Assembly: GCF_006539525.1 (NCBI RefSeq)
Contig: NZ_BJNE01000001.1
Coordinates: forward strand, 248,001-312,000
Origin: Glutamicibacter nicotianae
GTDB taxonomy: Bacteria; Actinomycetota; Actinomycetes; Actinomycetales; Micrococcaceae
Direction of reading: 5' to 3'
DNA: 64,000 bases
This document shows positions 54,104-62,927 of the stretch, one piece after another (the stretch's first letter is position 1; each line of letters begins with the position of its first letter). The translations under genes and the position numbers were made by a program. The notes beneath the pieces are model-generated. The model did no database searches. It was not told the DNA's origin and worked only from the letters and a program-made list of their open reading frames with translations.

Positions 54104-55159
54104 TTATGGAACGCGTGCGGTCCACTGCTCGGTGGCGAATTTGGCGGCCGCCAGCTCCTGCGCCGCCTGGCGGGATTCGGCATCCAGCTGTGCCGGCTTG
54201 GCACCGGTGCGCTTGGCGAAGGTGTCCATCATGACCTTGATGATCTCCATGCGTTCCAGCTGGGTCTGCGACTTCAGCGGATCAACGCGCTTGACCGCCG
54301 AGGCGATGCCCTTGTCGGAAATCTTCTCGCGGCCGATCCGCAGCACCTCGGTCATCTTCTGCGCATCGATGTCGTAGCTCATCGTGACGTGGTGCAGCAT
54401 CGCGCCATTGGCCAGGCGCTTCTGCGCGGCCCCGCCGATCTTTCCGGCCGGGGTGGCGATGTCGTTCAGCGGCTTGTAGTGCGCCTTCAGTCCGATGCTT
54501 TCCAGCGCTTCCATGACCCACTCATCCAGGAACGGGTAGGAATCGGCAAAGCTCATGCCGTCCACCAGTGATTCGGGGGCGTACAGCGAGTACGTGATGC
54601 AGTTGCCGGCTTCCATGAACATCGCCCCGCCTCCTGAAATGCGGCGCACCACCTTGATGCCGTGCTTTTCGGCCTGCTCGATGTCGACCTCGTTCTTCAG
54701 CGACTGGAAGGAACCAATGACCACGGCGCCTTCGCTCCAATCCCAGAAGCGGATCGTCGGCTTGCGCGTGCCCTTGGCGATTTGCCGGGTCAGCACCTCA
54801 TCCAGCGCCACCTGCTCGGTGATGGGGATGATCTCCGGGCCCAGGATTTCCCACTCGTGATCTTCCCACTTGGTGGCATGGCCCAGCGCGCGACGTACTA
54901 CGCGCGCAACGGCGTCCTCGTCGAATCCGAACATCACTGCGCCTTCACGCAGGTTCTCGATCACCGCCGTGCGAATGGTGCTGTGGCTGGCATCGGTTGG
55001 CAGGCCGCGGATCGCATCGTTCAGGTCGTCGAGCGCGTCGTCCGGCTCCAGGAAGAAGTCGCCATTCAAGGACACTTCGGTGATCACGCCGTCGGCGGTA
55101 TCCAGATCTACAACGACTAATTTGCCACCGACTACCTTGTATTCACCATGATGCATCAT
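54104..55159 (-). CDS. Lipoate--protein ligase family protein
   Basis: A 351-aa protein with two parts. Residues 1-95 are an N-terminal domain (HHGEYKVVGGKLVVVDL) resembling the small accessory domain of split or swapped lipoate ligases. Residues 95-340 are the BPL/LplA catalytic domain with VVRRISGGGAMFMEAGN for the lipoyl/adenylate site and KIGGAAQKR for the lysine loop. It would attach lipoate or octanoate to E2/GcvH proteins. Which donor it uses cannot be read from sequence. ATG at 55157-55159, or the next codon. Confidence 0.85.
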   Translation of the reverse strand: MMHHGEYKVVGGKLVVVDLDTADGVITEVSLNGDFFLEPDDALDDLNDAIRGLPTDASHSTIRTAVIENLREGAVMFGFDEDAVARVVRRALGHATKWEDHEWEILGPEIIPITEQVALDEVLTRQIAKGTRKPTIRFWDWSEGAVVIGSFQSLKNEVDIEQAEKHGIKVVRRISGGGAMFMEAGNCITYSLYAPESLVDGMSFADSYPFLDEWVMEALESIGLKAHYKPLNDIATPAGKIGGAAQKRLANGAMLHHVTMSYDIDAQKMTEVLRIGREKISDKGIASAVKRVDPLKSQTQLERMEIIKVMMDTFAKRTGAKPAQLDAESRQAAQELAAAKFATEQWTARVP

Positions 55160-55329
55160 GGTTTCATTCTATCCCCGGCCACCCGCGAGTCGAATCCGGG
55201 CAGCGGTGGACTCGACGGTTTCCGGTCGACGAACACCCCAACGATAATAATCGAATAAATTTTCGAAAAGGCGTCCACAATCCGCGGATTTCCGGGCCAA
55301 AATGTCCGACCCCAGCCAGAGAATTAACT

Positions 55330-56928
55330 ATGGCTATACCCGACTTCATCCAAGACGACGATGATGAGCATCGTCTGCCGCTGCTCCCGGCCGGCACCCG
55401 CACAGAATCCCACAAGGATTCTTTCTTCAGCGATCGCATCGAACATCAATTGTTCTATGGTCCTGTGAAACGCATGGCCGATGAGCTTTACGACGCGGGG
55501 CCGCTCAATGGCCCTCGCGACGCCCTCGAACGGCTGACAATGATCCAGCGCCTGCAGAGCAGCCTTGATGCGCTGACCTCAGTGCTGCTGGCCGACTCAG
55601 CCGAACAAGTCAGTGAATCATTGGCCGATACCATTGCCACGCAGGACTCGAACACCGAGGAGGAGGAACGCGAAGCGCGACGAAGCGCAGAATACTACGG
55701 CATCGACCGTGGCAGCGATCAGGTGATCAACTCCAACCTCATCGCGGAAGCGTCCGTCGCCCTGCGCGAGAGCCCGCGCAAGGTAGCCAAACGCATGTTC
55801 CATGCCAAGGGACTCCGCTACGTTTGCAAGGACACTCTCATGGCCCTGGCCGCAGGCGAGATCACCGTTAAGGCTGCTCACGACATTGTGAAGTACGCAC
55901 AAGACTTGCTCCCAGAGCAGATCAGCCAGATGCAACACCTCTTATTGCCCATGGCCAAGACAGCGTCGGATGACGCTATATACCAACGCGCGCGCCGATT
56001 CCATGACCGGATGCGCCCCGAGTCTGCCGAGCAAAGGCGCAAGAAGTCCGAGGAGCATCGCAGGCTTACGTTGCAGGATGACGAGAACGGAATGTCCACG
56101 CTCAAGTACTGCAACAGCGCCGCTGTGGTTCATTCAATCAAGAACTCCGTGAAATGGGTGGCTGACCAGCACAACGATCCGGAGGATCCCCGTACCCGGG
56201 AACAAATAGAAGCCGATGCCTTTGCCGACATCATCCTCAATGGCTGGCCAGGCCATGAAGGCACACCCCTGAAACCTCGCGTATCCATTACTATTCCCGC
56301 GGTCGAGATGCTGGCAGATCCTTCCAGGACCGTGGCCGATCTGGAAGGCTACGGTCCCATTCCGCTGGGCGCCGCGCTGCAGTTGGCCAAGGATGCGCCT
56401 TCGTTCCAGCGAGTATTGACCGACCCGTGGACTGGCGCCGCAATAGATGTCGAGCGCAGGAGCTACCGCCCGTCCCAGGGCCTCAAGGATCTGCTGAGGA
56501 ATCGAGATGAGCATTGCTGCTTCCCTGCCTGCCGCCGTCCAGCAGATCGCTCCGAGATTGACCATATTGACGACTGGGCCCATGGAGGGCACACGACCAG
56601 GGAGAATACCCAACTCCTGTGCAAGCAGCATCAAATGTTCAAACACGCATTGGGCTGGAAAGTTGTTGCTCGGCCCGATGGGTCAAAAATGTGGGTGACA
56701 CCGCATGGCCTGAATTCCATTGTGGTTCCGGGCAGCGTAAAGCGCGTAGATCAGTTCGATCATGTGAGCGATCATTGCCCGGAGCGTCCCAGGGTCATCC
56801 CCTTGCCTCATGTCCGATTGACGCCCGAAGTGCGCAGGGTACTCGGGCTCAAGCCGCACATCGACATTCCGGAAAAGAGTCCAGTCACCGAACCCCCGCA
56901 CATGGGCGGACAACGGGAAACAGGCTGA
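55330..56928 (+). CDS. DUF222/HNH endonuclease-domain protein
   Basis: A 532-aa protein of the actinobacterial 13E12-repeat family. The DUF222 helical region spans about 40-330. The HNH nuclease motif lies at about 395-438 (CCFPACRRPADRSEIDHIDDWAHGGHTTRENTQLLC, given here as key residues: paired Cys, Asp-His and Asn-His). Function is unknown; such genes occur in many diverged copies in actinobacteria and may be mobile or DNA-repair associated. GC content is visibly lower than in pepN or the nan genes. The next 375 bases hold short repeats. Confidence 0.88.
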   Translation: MAIPDFIQDDDDEHRLPLLPAGTRTESHKDSFFSDRIEHQLFYGPVKRMADELYDAGPLNGPRDALERLTMIQRLQSSLDALTSVLLADSAEQVSESLADTIATQDSNTEEEEREARRSAEYYGIDRGSDQVINSNLIAEASVALRESPRKVAKRMFHAKGLRYVCKDTLMALAAGEITVKAAHDIVKYAQDLLPEQISQMQHLLLPMAKTASDDAIYQRARRFHDRMRPESAEQRRKKSEEHRRLTLQDDENGMSTLKYCNSAAVVHSIKNSVKWVADQHNDPEDPRTREQIEADAFADIILNGWPGHEGTPLKPRVSITIPAVEMLADPSRTVADLEGYGPIPLGAALQLAKDAPSFQRVLTDPWTGAAIDVERRSYRPSQGLKDLLRNRDEHCCFPACRRPADRSEIDHIDDWAHGGHTTRENTQLLCKQHQMFKHALGWKVVARPDGSKMWVTPHGLNSIVVPGSVKRVDQFDHVSDHCPERPRVIPLPHVRLTPEVRRVLGLKPHIDIPEKSPVTEPPHMGGQRETG

Positions 56929-56965
56929 GTGCCCTAGCCCGGATGATCGATCTTGGGTGACAAAC

Positions 56966-57259
56966 TTTTTCAGTCACCAGCAGCACCACACCACCCATGA
57001 ACACCCTTCAGGCAACCGCAATGGAGCCGGTTGCCCAGCTCGATGCGGCCAAAATCGATTCTTCAAGAGGCCAGCGCACACTTTTGCTGTCGCAGCCAGT
57101 AGACCTCTACGGCCTTCGCCTCATGAAGCGCCCTGCCTTCGCCACTGACAGAATTTTTCAGTCAGTCACGTCTTCACCTGGCGATCAAGACACCTGGCGC
57201 GTCGCACGTTGCGTTCAACGGAGTCCCGCCGATTTTTCAGTGAGAACTTTTTTCAGTCA
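56966..57259 (+). repeat. Four copies of a TTTTTCAGTCA-type repeat in a gene-free stretch
   Basis: Copies start at 56966, 57154, 57233 and 57249, all on the plus strand; three read TTTTTCAGTCA and one TTTTTCAGTGA. They lie in the 375-base stretch between the HNH gene and rpmE2, where no other gene is supported. Confidence 0.65.
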
Positions 57260-57304
57260 TTGCAGGTCCGGCATCCGGTGATGGCCAGTCCGTTAAAGCA
57301 GCGA

Positions 57305-57335
57305 CGGCGTGTTTCCAGAAACTGGAAACACGCCG
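57305..57335 (-). terminator. rpmE2 terminator hairpin
   Basis: A perfect 14-bp stem with a three-base AAA loop, 25 bases after the rpmE2 stop on the minus strand. No strong T-run follows. Confidence 0.75.
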
Positions 57336-57359
57336 CGAAAGCTTGCTAGGGGCGAAGTA

Positions 57360-57617
57360 TTACTTCTTGCCGCCGAAGCCCTTGAAGCGGGCGTTGAAGC
57401 GCTCGACACGACCAGCGGTGTCCATGATGCGCTGCTTGCCGGTGTAGAACGGGTGCGAAGCTGCCGAGATTTCGACGTCGATTACTGGGTAGGTGTTGCC
57501 ATCTTCCCATTCGATGGTCTTGTCCGACTTAGCGGTCGAACGGGTCAGGAACTTTTCGCCGGATGCCAGGTCGTTGAAGACAACTGGGCCGTACTGCGGA
57601 TGGATATCAGCCTTCAT
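57360..57617 (-). CDS. rpmE2: 50S ribosomal protein L31 type B
   Basis: An 85-aa ribosomal protein. [20 protein letters not shown] and [25 protein letters not shown] are characteristic. It has no cysteines, so it is the zinc-free (type B, C-minus) form that replaces zinc-binding L31 when zinc is scarce. In many actinobacteria this gene is under Zur control; no clear Zur box was recognised upstream. The ATG follows AAAAAGGTG. Confidence 0.96.
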   Translation of the reverse strand: MKADIHPQYGPVVFNDLASGEKFLTRSTAKSDKTIEWEDGNTYPVIDVEISAASHPFYTGKQRIMDTAGRVERFNARFKGFGGKK

Positions 57618-57763
57618 AGCTATACACCTTTTTGTTTATGGCCACTGGATTTTGCCAGCAGCTACTTACTCGGAAATTGTGTCCCGCATTCAGGGCTCCA
57701 CGTAGAAACCTCAAAGCACAGACAGTCCATCCTATCGCAAAATCGATGACTGCAGAAACGTTC

Positions 57764-58219
57764 TCAGCGTGGCGCGGAGCACAAATGCCAGAACGCAATC
57801 GCGCTTGCGGCACCAACATTCAGTGAATCCACATCACGGTGCATCGGGATGATGACGGTCCGGTCAACGGCGGCGAGAGCTTCATCGGTGACTCCCCTGC
57901 CTTCATTGCCCAATATCATCGCGACCTTCTGCCCAGCCTTGATCTCCACTTCGTTCAACGGGATCGCGTCATCGGTCAGTTCCATGGCGAGCATCTCATA
58001 GCCATGGTTCTTCAGCGTCTGGAGATCTTCTGGCCAGGACTGCATTCGTACCCAAGGAAGGTCGAAGACCGTACCCATCGAGACACGCGCGCTGCGCCGG
58101 TACCAAGGGTCAACGCATTTAGGGGTGAGCAGCACTGCATCTACCCCGAGGCCCGAGGCCGAGCGGATAATTGCGCCGAGATTGGCGATGGTCATGAACC
58201 CTTCCGCCATAATCCACAC
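57764..58219 (-). pseudogene. TrmH/SpoU-family RNA methyltransferase, 5'-truncated
   Basis: The 151 residues contain the whole SPOUT knot domain: ANLGAIIRSASGLGVDAVLL (motif 1), MILGNEGRGV (motif 2) and DSLNVGAASAIAFW (motif 3). Family members are about 250-280 aa with an N-terminal domain, which is missing. Upstream of MAEGF the frame is open for only three more codons (GTG TGG ATT) and then meets a stop at the edge of a foreign-looking segment. The best reading is that an insertion removed the 5' end. A short functional form starting at the GTG 58217-58219 is possible but less likely. Confidence 0.7.
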
Positions 58220-58396
58220 CCATTAAGTGGGACCACCATCATCCACGCGTTACCACGAGCACATAATGTTTCCACAAGTCACACCGCGCTATAGTTCCCA
58301 AGCAGTGGCCGCCGCGGCCTACATGGTGTTCAATAAACCCATGCGCCACATCTCTCTTCCATCAGCACCTTGCTATCGGCAGGGGCGTTACTGAAA

Positions 58397-58951
58397 ATGG
58401 CCCGTATCGGTCTCCTCCGCATTGGCGATGACCCCGACGATGCTCGATTACAGAGAGAAGCGTTGGCTCCCCATTGTTCAGACATTGTCGGGGAACCGGC
58501 ATCCCGCCGACGACTCGTGCAGAATCGCCCTGAGCTCCTCACCGCACTGGCCAAGGTCGGCTCCGACGACATGCTCGTCGTCTCCCGCGCCCGCAGGCTC
58601 GCCCAGCACACCGATGATGGCCTCGCCGTCCTCATCGACATCATTGACCGCGGAATCACCGTCAAGGTCCTCAACGGCATCGCCGCCGGAGAACACACAC
58701 TGCGCTCCCCCGCTCTCGACTTCGTCCGTGAGCTCACCCGAGTTCGCCACGAGATCCAGGTCCAGCAAATCAGGGCTGGTATCACGGCAGCGCGCGAGCG
58801 AGGAAGGACGCACGGACGCCCGGTCTCCATCGACGAAGAAATGAAGCGCACGATCAGGCTGCGACATTCTGCCGGCAACTCGATGCGAGCGATCGCCCAG
58901 GAAGTCGGCGTGTCCGTCGGCAGCGTGCATGGGGTACTGCGCAAGGCATGA
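58397..58951 (+). CDS. Serine-recombinase-like protein lacking the catalytic serine
   Basis: A 184-aa protein with the small resolvase layout: N-terminal catalytic-like domain, long helix (about 115-135), and C-terminal HTH (AGNSMRAIAQEVGVSVGSVHGVLRK). DMLVVSRARRLAQ matches the resolvase arginine motif and IDRGITVKVL the next strand. The start reads MARIGLLRIGDD where resolvases have IGYARVST; the catalytic Ser position is Gly10. It may be inactive, a regulator, or a diverged family. It lies 177 bases from the truncated trmH gene, at the island edge. Confidence 0.75.
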   Translation: MARIGLLRIGDDPDDARLQREALAPHCSDIVGEPASRRRLVQNRPELLTALAKVGSDDMLVVSRARRLAQHTDDGLAVLIDIIDRGITVKVLNGIAAGEHTLRSPALDFVRELTRVRHEIQVQQIRAGITAARERGRTHGRPVSIDEEMKRTIRLRHSAGNSMRAIAQEVGVSVGSVHGVLRKA

Positions 58952-59254
58952 CCTTAGATGTACAAGCGCTATCAGGAAACGCTAGAAAATGAGGCTGATT
59001 CCCACTTCCCAGTAGCGCGTTCAGCTTCACGAATTATCGGCAGGAGCCACGACGAACTGTAAAACCTCAAGGTGCATGACGGGCGATTCACGAAAGACGA
59101 CACGCTCCAAGTGCCCATATACTTCAGCTGAAGGCAAGCCGTCCGGGCTGCTATAAATCGAGGCGATCACCCACATCGTATTCTTCAACCCGAGGACGGT
59201 GGAGGCACTCAGGAGTATGATGCCATCGGTTATAAGGACTGAAAGGAATCAGGT
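58952..59254. other. 303-base gap, possible minus-strand remnant
   Basis: A minus-strand frame from an ATG at 59176 to a stop at 59027 (49 aa) has protein-like composition, but no ribosome site or family match. It may be a small gene or the tail of a lost one. Nothing else was seen. Confidence 0.3.
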
Positions 59255-59992
59255 ATGGAGCTTGCGTTCAAAGATGAGCGAGAAATCGTGGATCACGCGA
59301 AACAGCTCGAGGACGCCGAAATCTGCTTCTTCCCAGCTGTGAGCGATCTCGCACACCGGGTGCTTAAGTCGCTGCGCGGCACCTCTCTCACGCACCGCGA
59401 GCGTCCCGATTTTGAGGATCTCCCACACTCACTCCTGCTGGAGGCGATGCAGGTAGACGACCATCCTCGGCCGGGAAGAAAAGATGCCACTCGAACCCGC
59501 GAAGGATCGGTTCTGCGAGAGTTACGTGAGCCCGGATTCGCAGAGATATTCGCGAACGCCTCGCTCATAGCCAACGTAAACACGCAACTTCCCACAGATA
59601 AAGACCACAACTACCCGGCATACCTCACACAGTTTGCAAAGGTCATCGGTGATCATGCCAGGAAAGTCACCGACTACCGGGAGAGGCGTCCCGGCTTTGA
59701 TCTCGGGTTTCTGATTTTTGACGAGTCCACCGCCTACATCGAAACACTCGGCGCGTTCGGACCGGATCACCAAGGCAGGCCGCATGTGTGGTTCGCAGAT
59801 ACAGCCTTTGCCGAAATCATACAGGCCGCCGGAATCGATTGCGTCGCGTGGCTGACGCCCTACAAGGTCGTCCTCGGCGCGGACGGGACACACTACCCGC
59901 TGCCGCAACTGACAATCATCGACCTGAGTCTGATCGACGACCAGTCGCGTGTTCCCTATGATGCGAAGCGCATGAAGTCCGCCGAGTCCTAG
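59255..59992 (+). CDS. Protein of unknown function in the defence island
   Basis: A 245-aa soluble protein with a good GAAAGGAATCAG site before its ATG. I do not recognise the family. The first half is charged and helical. The second half has a mixed alpha/beta pattern with hydrophobic strands (LGFLIFDESTAYIETLG, WFADTAFAEIIQAAGI, CVAWLTPYKVVLG) that could be a nuclease-like or sensor fold; no catalytic motif can be claimed. Codon use is less GC-biased than the core genes. It lies between the recombinase-like gene and the minus-strand ATPase/HsdR pair. Confidence 0.7.
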   Translation: MELAFKDEREIVDHAKQLEDAEICFFPAVSDLAHRVLKSLRGTSLTHRERPDFEDLPHSLLLEAMQVDDHPRPGRKDATRTREGSVLRELREPGFAEIFANASLIANVNTQLPTDKDHNYPAYLTQFAKVIGDHARKVTDYRERRPGFDLGFLIFDESTAYIETLGAFGPDHQGRPHVWFADTAFAEIIQAAGIDCVAWLTPYKVVLGADGTHYPLPQLTIIDLSLIDDQSRVPYDAKRMKSAES

Positions 59993-60048
59993 AGCTGCTC
60001 GAGCAACGAAGGCTATGGCACTGGCTACATCGGTAGATTTGTTGACCG

Positions 60049-60228
60049 TTAGTGGTCAAGCCAGGTCTCCAAAATCTCATCGTTGCGGGACCATAGTTCG
60101 TCCCTCGAAGACAGCTCGTCGTAGGTCGCACCGAAGAAATCTGACAAATTTTCTCCGAAATCACGCCTAGAAATGAATAAGTAGAAATATTTACTGCCAG
60201 TAATAATGTCGTTGTCCTGTATGCTCAC
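60049..60228 (-). CDS. Possible 59-aa protein after the zinc-hook ATPase gene
   Basis: An open frame from a GTG (60226-60228) to a TAA (60049-60051), 66 bases after the ATPase stop on the same strand. The product starts MSIQDNDIITGSKYFYLF and ends acidic (WSRNDEILETWLDH). Composition is protein-like (Trp, Tyr and Phe spread evenly), but there is no strong ribosome site and local DNA is AT-rich. It could be a small partner of the ATPase or a remnant of a longer gene. Family unknown. Confidence 0.35.
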   Translation of the reverse strand: MSIQDNDIITGSKYFYLFISRRDFGENLSDFFGATYDELSSRDELWSRNDEILETWLDH

Positions 60229-60294
60229 TACCGCCCGGAAATAATTCTCAAGAAAATAGAAGGTTTACGAAACGGCACAGCGGAGCATCATGTG

Positions 60295-62853
60295 TCAGGA
60301 CGATTGGTACTTCTTGACACTCTTCAACCAGCCATCGAGCACATCGATTTCGGCCCTTAGAGTCTCGACTGATGGCGGAGTGTAGTTCAGCTCGGGGTGC
60401 GGGTCGTGACGGGCCGCCCAACCGGAGATCCGACTGTAAGAATCGTCATAGGTCTTTACGTCCTCAGCTGTGACGCGTCCGATGACCCGCAGCTTCCCTA
60501 CTCGGACTTCCAAGGATTTATAGTCGACCAAGGGCTCAGCGAGTACCTGGCTGATGATGCGCTCCCAGGTCTGGGACATGTGACCTGCGATCTCCTCCGT
60601 CTGCTTCTGGTACTCCGCCTCGGACATCCCTTCCTCGTCACGACGCAATGCCGCCACCTCTTGGCGCAGAGTGTCCACGCGCTGCGCTGCGTTTTGTGCT
60701 GTCCACGGGTGATTCAAGGTCGTGAATCCGGGACCGACCTTCCTCTTCCGTTCGATGCCGCGAGTGGTGAACAAGACAGCTGAAGCATCTGCTATTTTAC
60801 GAAGCATCATAGTGAATGCGATGTCATGCGTGAACACGATGACCTGCCGCTCTCCCGCGAGATCGACGATCCGCCTGGCTACTGCCTCACGTCGCATGTG
60901 ATCGAGCGAGGAGACAGGGTCGTCGAACACTAGCGCGGACTTGCTTGTATCGAAATGCACCTCAGTCAGGAACCCCGCGAAGCCAAGGGCAGTCTGCTCG
61001 CCCTCAGAAAGAACTGCCCGGAGGCGCGCGCCCGTTCGCGCGTTCAGAAAGTCGGCCTTGTGCATCAATCCCATACCTTGACGCGACTTGGTGGCCTTGA
61101 ATGTGACGCGCTCGAGCTCCAGCCGGTCTGTCTCATGGGTGAAACGGTCACGTGCTTCCTCTGTCAGGTACTTCTTCGTCAACTGGCCGACCTTATCAGT
61201 GATGGCACGCGTATTCGTCTCCGCGAACTTTTCGTTCAGCAGCATGAGTTCCCGAAGCCGGTCGCGCTCTGACACGATCAGGTGCTTCCCGTCGCGCATC
61301 GCGATCTTGTCCCGCAGCCGGCTCTCTTCAGCCTGGGCTCGGGAAAGGATTTCGGGGAAGTCAGCAGCATCGAGCGAGCTGATCTTATCCCGGAGGCCTT
61401 GTACTTGGGAGTCAAGCAACTCAATCTCAGCGGCGACGCCAACGTCTGATAGTTGTTCGTTGGCGATCATCGCGGCCTGCCGGTCGCGGAATGCGTCGAG
61501 CAGCACCTGAATCCGGGCGGCGAATCCAGGTTCCGATTGTTCTATCGTCGCGATGGCCACCGCCAAGGGTTGCGTCTCGATCGGCTGCTGACCAAGTGCC
61601 GCCAGGAACGCGTCGAGCTCAGTCTTCGCCGTCTCCGCGTCCTGAGCTGTCGTATCCGAGACGAACGCATGGAATCGCTCAAGCCGCTCCGCGCCTCCGC
61701 CATCGAGAGACTGCTGGCACAAGACGCACACGGCTCCGTCATCTGCACGCGGGAACTCGTGCTCCGGGTAGACGACGAGGGAGTACTTTTCCGCCGCCTG
61801 CCAAAGCGCTTTCCAGACCGGCGAGCCGACCCCGGCGAGCGGTTCGTCTCCGAACGAGGTCGCTGAGGCGGCATCCGCTGCCTGCTGAGCCGTGCTCGCC
61901 ATCTCGCGCAGTTCCCCGAGCTTTCCACGCACGTCCGGTCCGAATGCGCGATCGAGATTGCTGAGGTGTTTGGACACCTCGCCGAGCGCTGCAGCCGCGC
62001 GGTTCAGCCTCTGCTTCTCTTGCGCGGGATCCGCGGTCCGGAGCCGAGTCACTTGGTCGACCTGATCGCTTAGCTTCCGGTCGATGTCTTGAGGGCATGA
62101 GACCGCAGCGGCAATCTCTGCGTCCGTCGTCTGCGCCGTGAGTGCCTTCAGGAACACCGCCGCCGAGCCCTGCTCGCCGACGACCGGGAGGGTTCCGGTT
62201 TTGTCCTTCTCCATCTTCCACCCGTCTATGACGCGTCGTACGCCCGCGGTCACGCTCGAGAGATCGTCGAGAAGCTGCACGGCTGAGGGCCGGTAAGAGA
62301 TCTCCGCCTCTTTCTCGAGATAGGTGTCCCCGCAGTGCTCGTCATAAAGAGCGACTCGACCAAGAGCGGGATCTGCCGTGGCCCCGAGTGACGAAGTCTG
62401 TTCGACCTCGCCGACGAGGAACGCTACTTCGCCGGACTGCTCTCCCGTGGATTCAGAGAACACATCAGGGAGGATGTCCGCCCGGTGACGCGCCCGCACC
62501 ATTGACTGCAAGATCCGCGCATATCCGGACTTGCCGCTGCCGTTGTTACCGTAAACGACAGTCAGTCCCTCAGGTGCGAACGTCAGCTCTTGGTTCTCAG
62601 CCAGTCGATTGACGTTCGACACGCCTTTGACCGCGAGGAGGCGCACAGGCTCGTCGTAGGCGCTTTCAGGGGCGGTGACCGAAGCGAGCCATCCACCTTC
62701 AGGCGCGACAGTTGGCTTCTCGAACAGGCTCTTGGCGATCTCTTCGTATTCGTTCTCGCTGACCGTTTCGCCGGCAGCGATGCGCGCCAGTGTGCGCTGT
62801 TGCCACCAGGGACGGGTAGCGATCCATTCGAGTACGTCTTCGTAAGCGGTCAC
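60295..62853 (-). CDS. SMC/Rad50-like AAA ATPase with zinc hook (AAA_13, RloC/PrrC-type)
   Basis: An 852-aa protein with a split ABC-type ATPase. Walker A GNNGSGKS is at 102-109, coiled coils span about 255-330 and 405-560, a zinc-hook-like CVLC is at 376-379 between them, the signature LSEGEQ is at 615-620, Walker B ALVFDD at 640-645, and a switch His at 676. About 160 residues follow, ending with a conserved-looking HD (816-817). RloC anticodon nucleases share the zinc hook and linkage to type I restriction genes, but I do not find the PrrC/RloC Arg-x3-Glu...His triad, so the effector is unknown. GTG start; 74 bases after the hsdR gene on the same strand. Confidence 0.85.
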   Translation of the reverse strand: MTAYEDVLEWIATRPWWQQRTLARIAAGETVSENEYEEIAKSLFEKPTVAPEGGWLASVTAPESAYDEPVRLLAVKGVSNVNRLAENQELTFAPEGLTVVYGNNGSGKSGYARILQSMVRARHRADILPDVFSESTGEQSGEVAFLVGEVEQTSSLGATADPALGRVALYDEHCGDTYLEKEAEISYRPSAVQLLDDLSSVTAGVRRVIDGWKMEKDKTGTLPVVGEQGSAAVFLKALTAQTTDAEIAAAVSCPQDIDRKLSDQVDQVTRLRTADPAQEKQRLNRAAAALGEVSKHLSNLDRAFGPDVRGKLGELREMASTAQQAADAASATSFGDEPLAGVGSPVWKALWQAAEKYSLVVYPEHEFPRADDGAVCVLCQQSLDGGGAERLERFHAFVSDTTAQDAETAKTELDAFLAALGQQPIETQPLAVAIATIEQSEPGFAARIQVLLDAFRDRQAAMIANEQLSDVGVAAEIELLDSQVQGLRDKISSLDAADFPEILSRAQAEESRLRDKIAMRDGKHLIVSERDRLRELMLLNEKFAETNTRAITDKVGQLTKKYLTEEARDRFTHETDRLELERVTFKATKSRQGMGLMHKADFLNARTGARLRAVLSEGEQTALGFAGFLTEVHFDTSKSALVFDDPVSSLDHMRREAVARRIVDLAGERQVIVFTHDIAFTMMLRKIADASAVLFTTRGIERKRKVGPGFTTLNHPWTAQNAAQRVDTLRQEVAALRRDEEGMSEAEYQKQTEEIAGHMSQTWERIISQVLAEPLVDYKSLEVRVGKLRVIGRVTAEDVKTYDDSYSRISGWAARHDPHPELNYTPPSVETLRAEIDVLDGWLKSVKKYQSS

Positions 62854-62927
62854 TTTGTCTCGTTCCGTATGAGGTGGTCAGGGATGGCCTGGGCTCGTGC
62901 GAATTCCGTGGAGCGCTCCCGGCGAGT

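Noticed and set aside
56966-57259. CRISPR-like array
   Set aside because: The repeats are only 11 bases, spacing is irregular, and no cas gene is present.
60295-62853. Calling the ATPase RloC anticodon nuclease outright
   Set aside because: The hook and ATPase fit, but the nuclease triad could not be found in the sequence.
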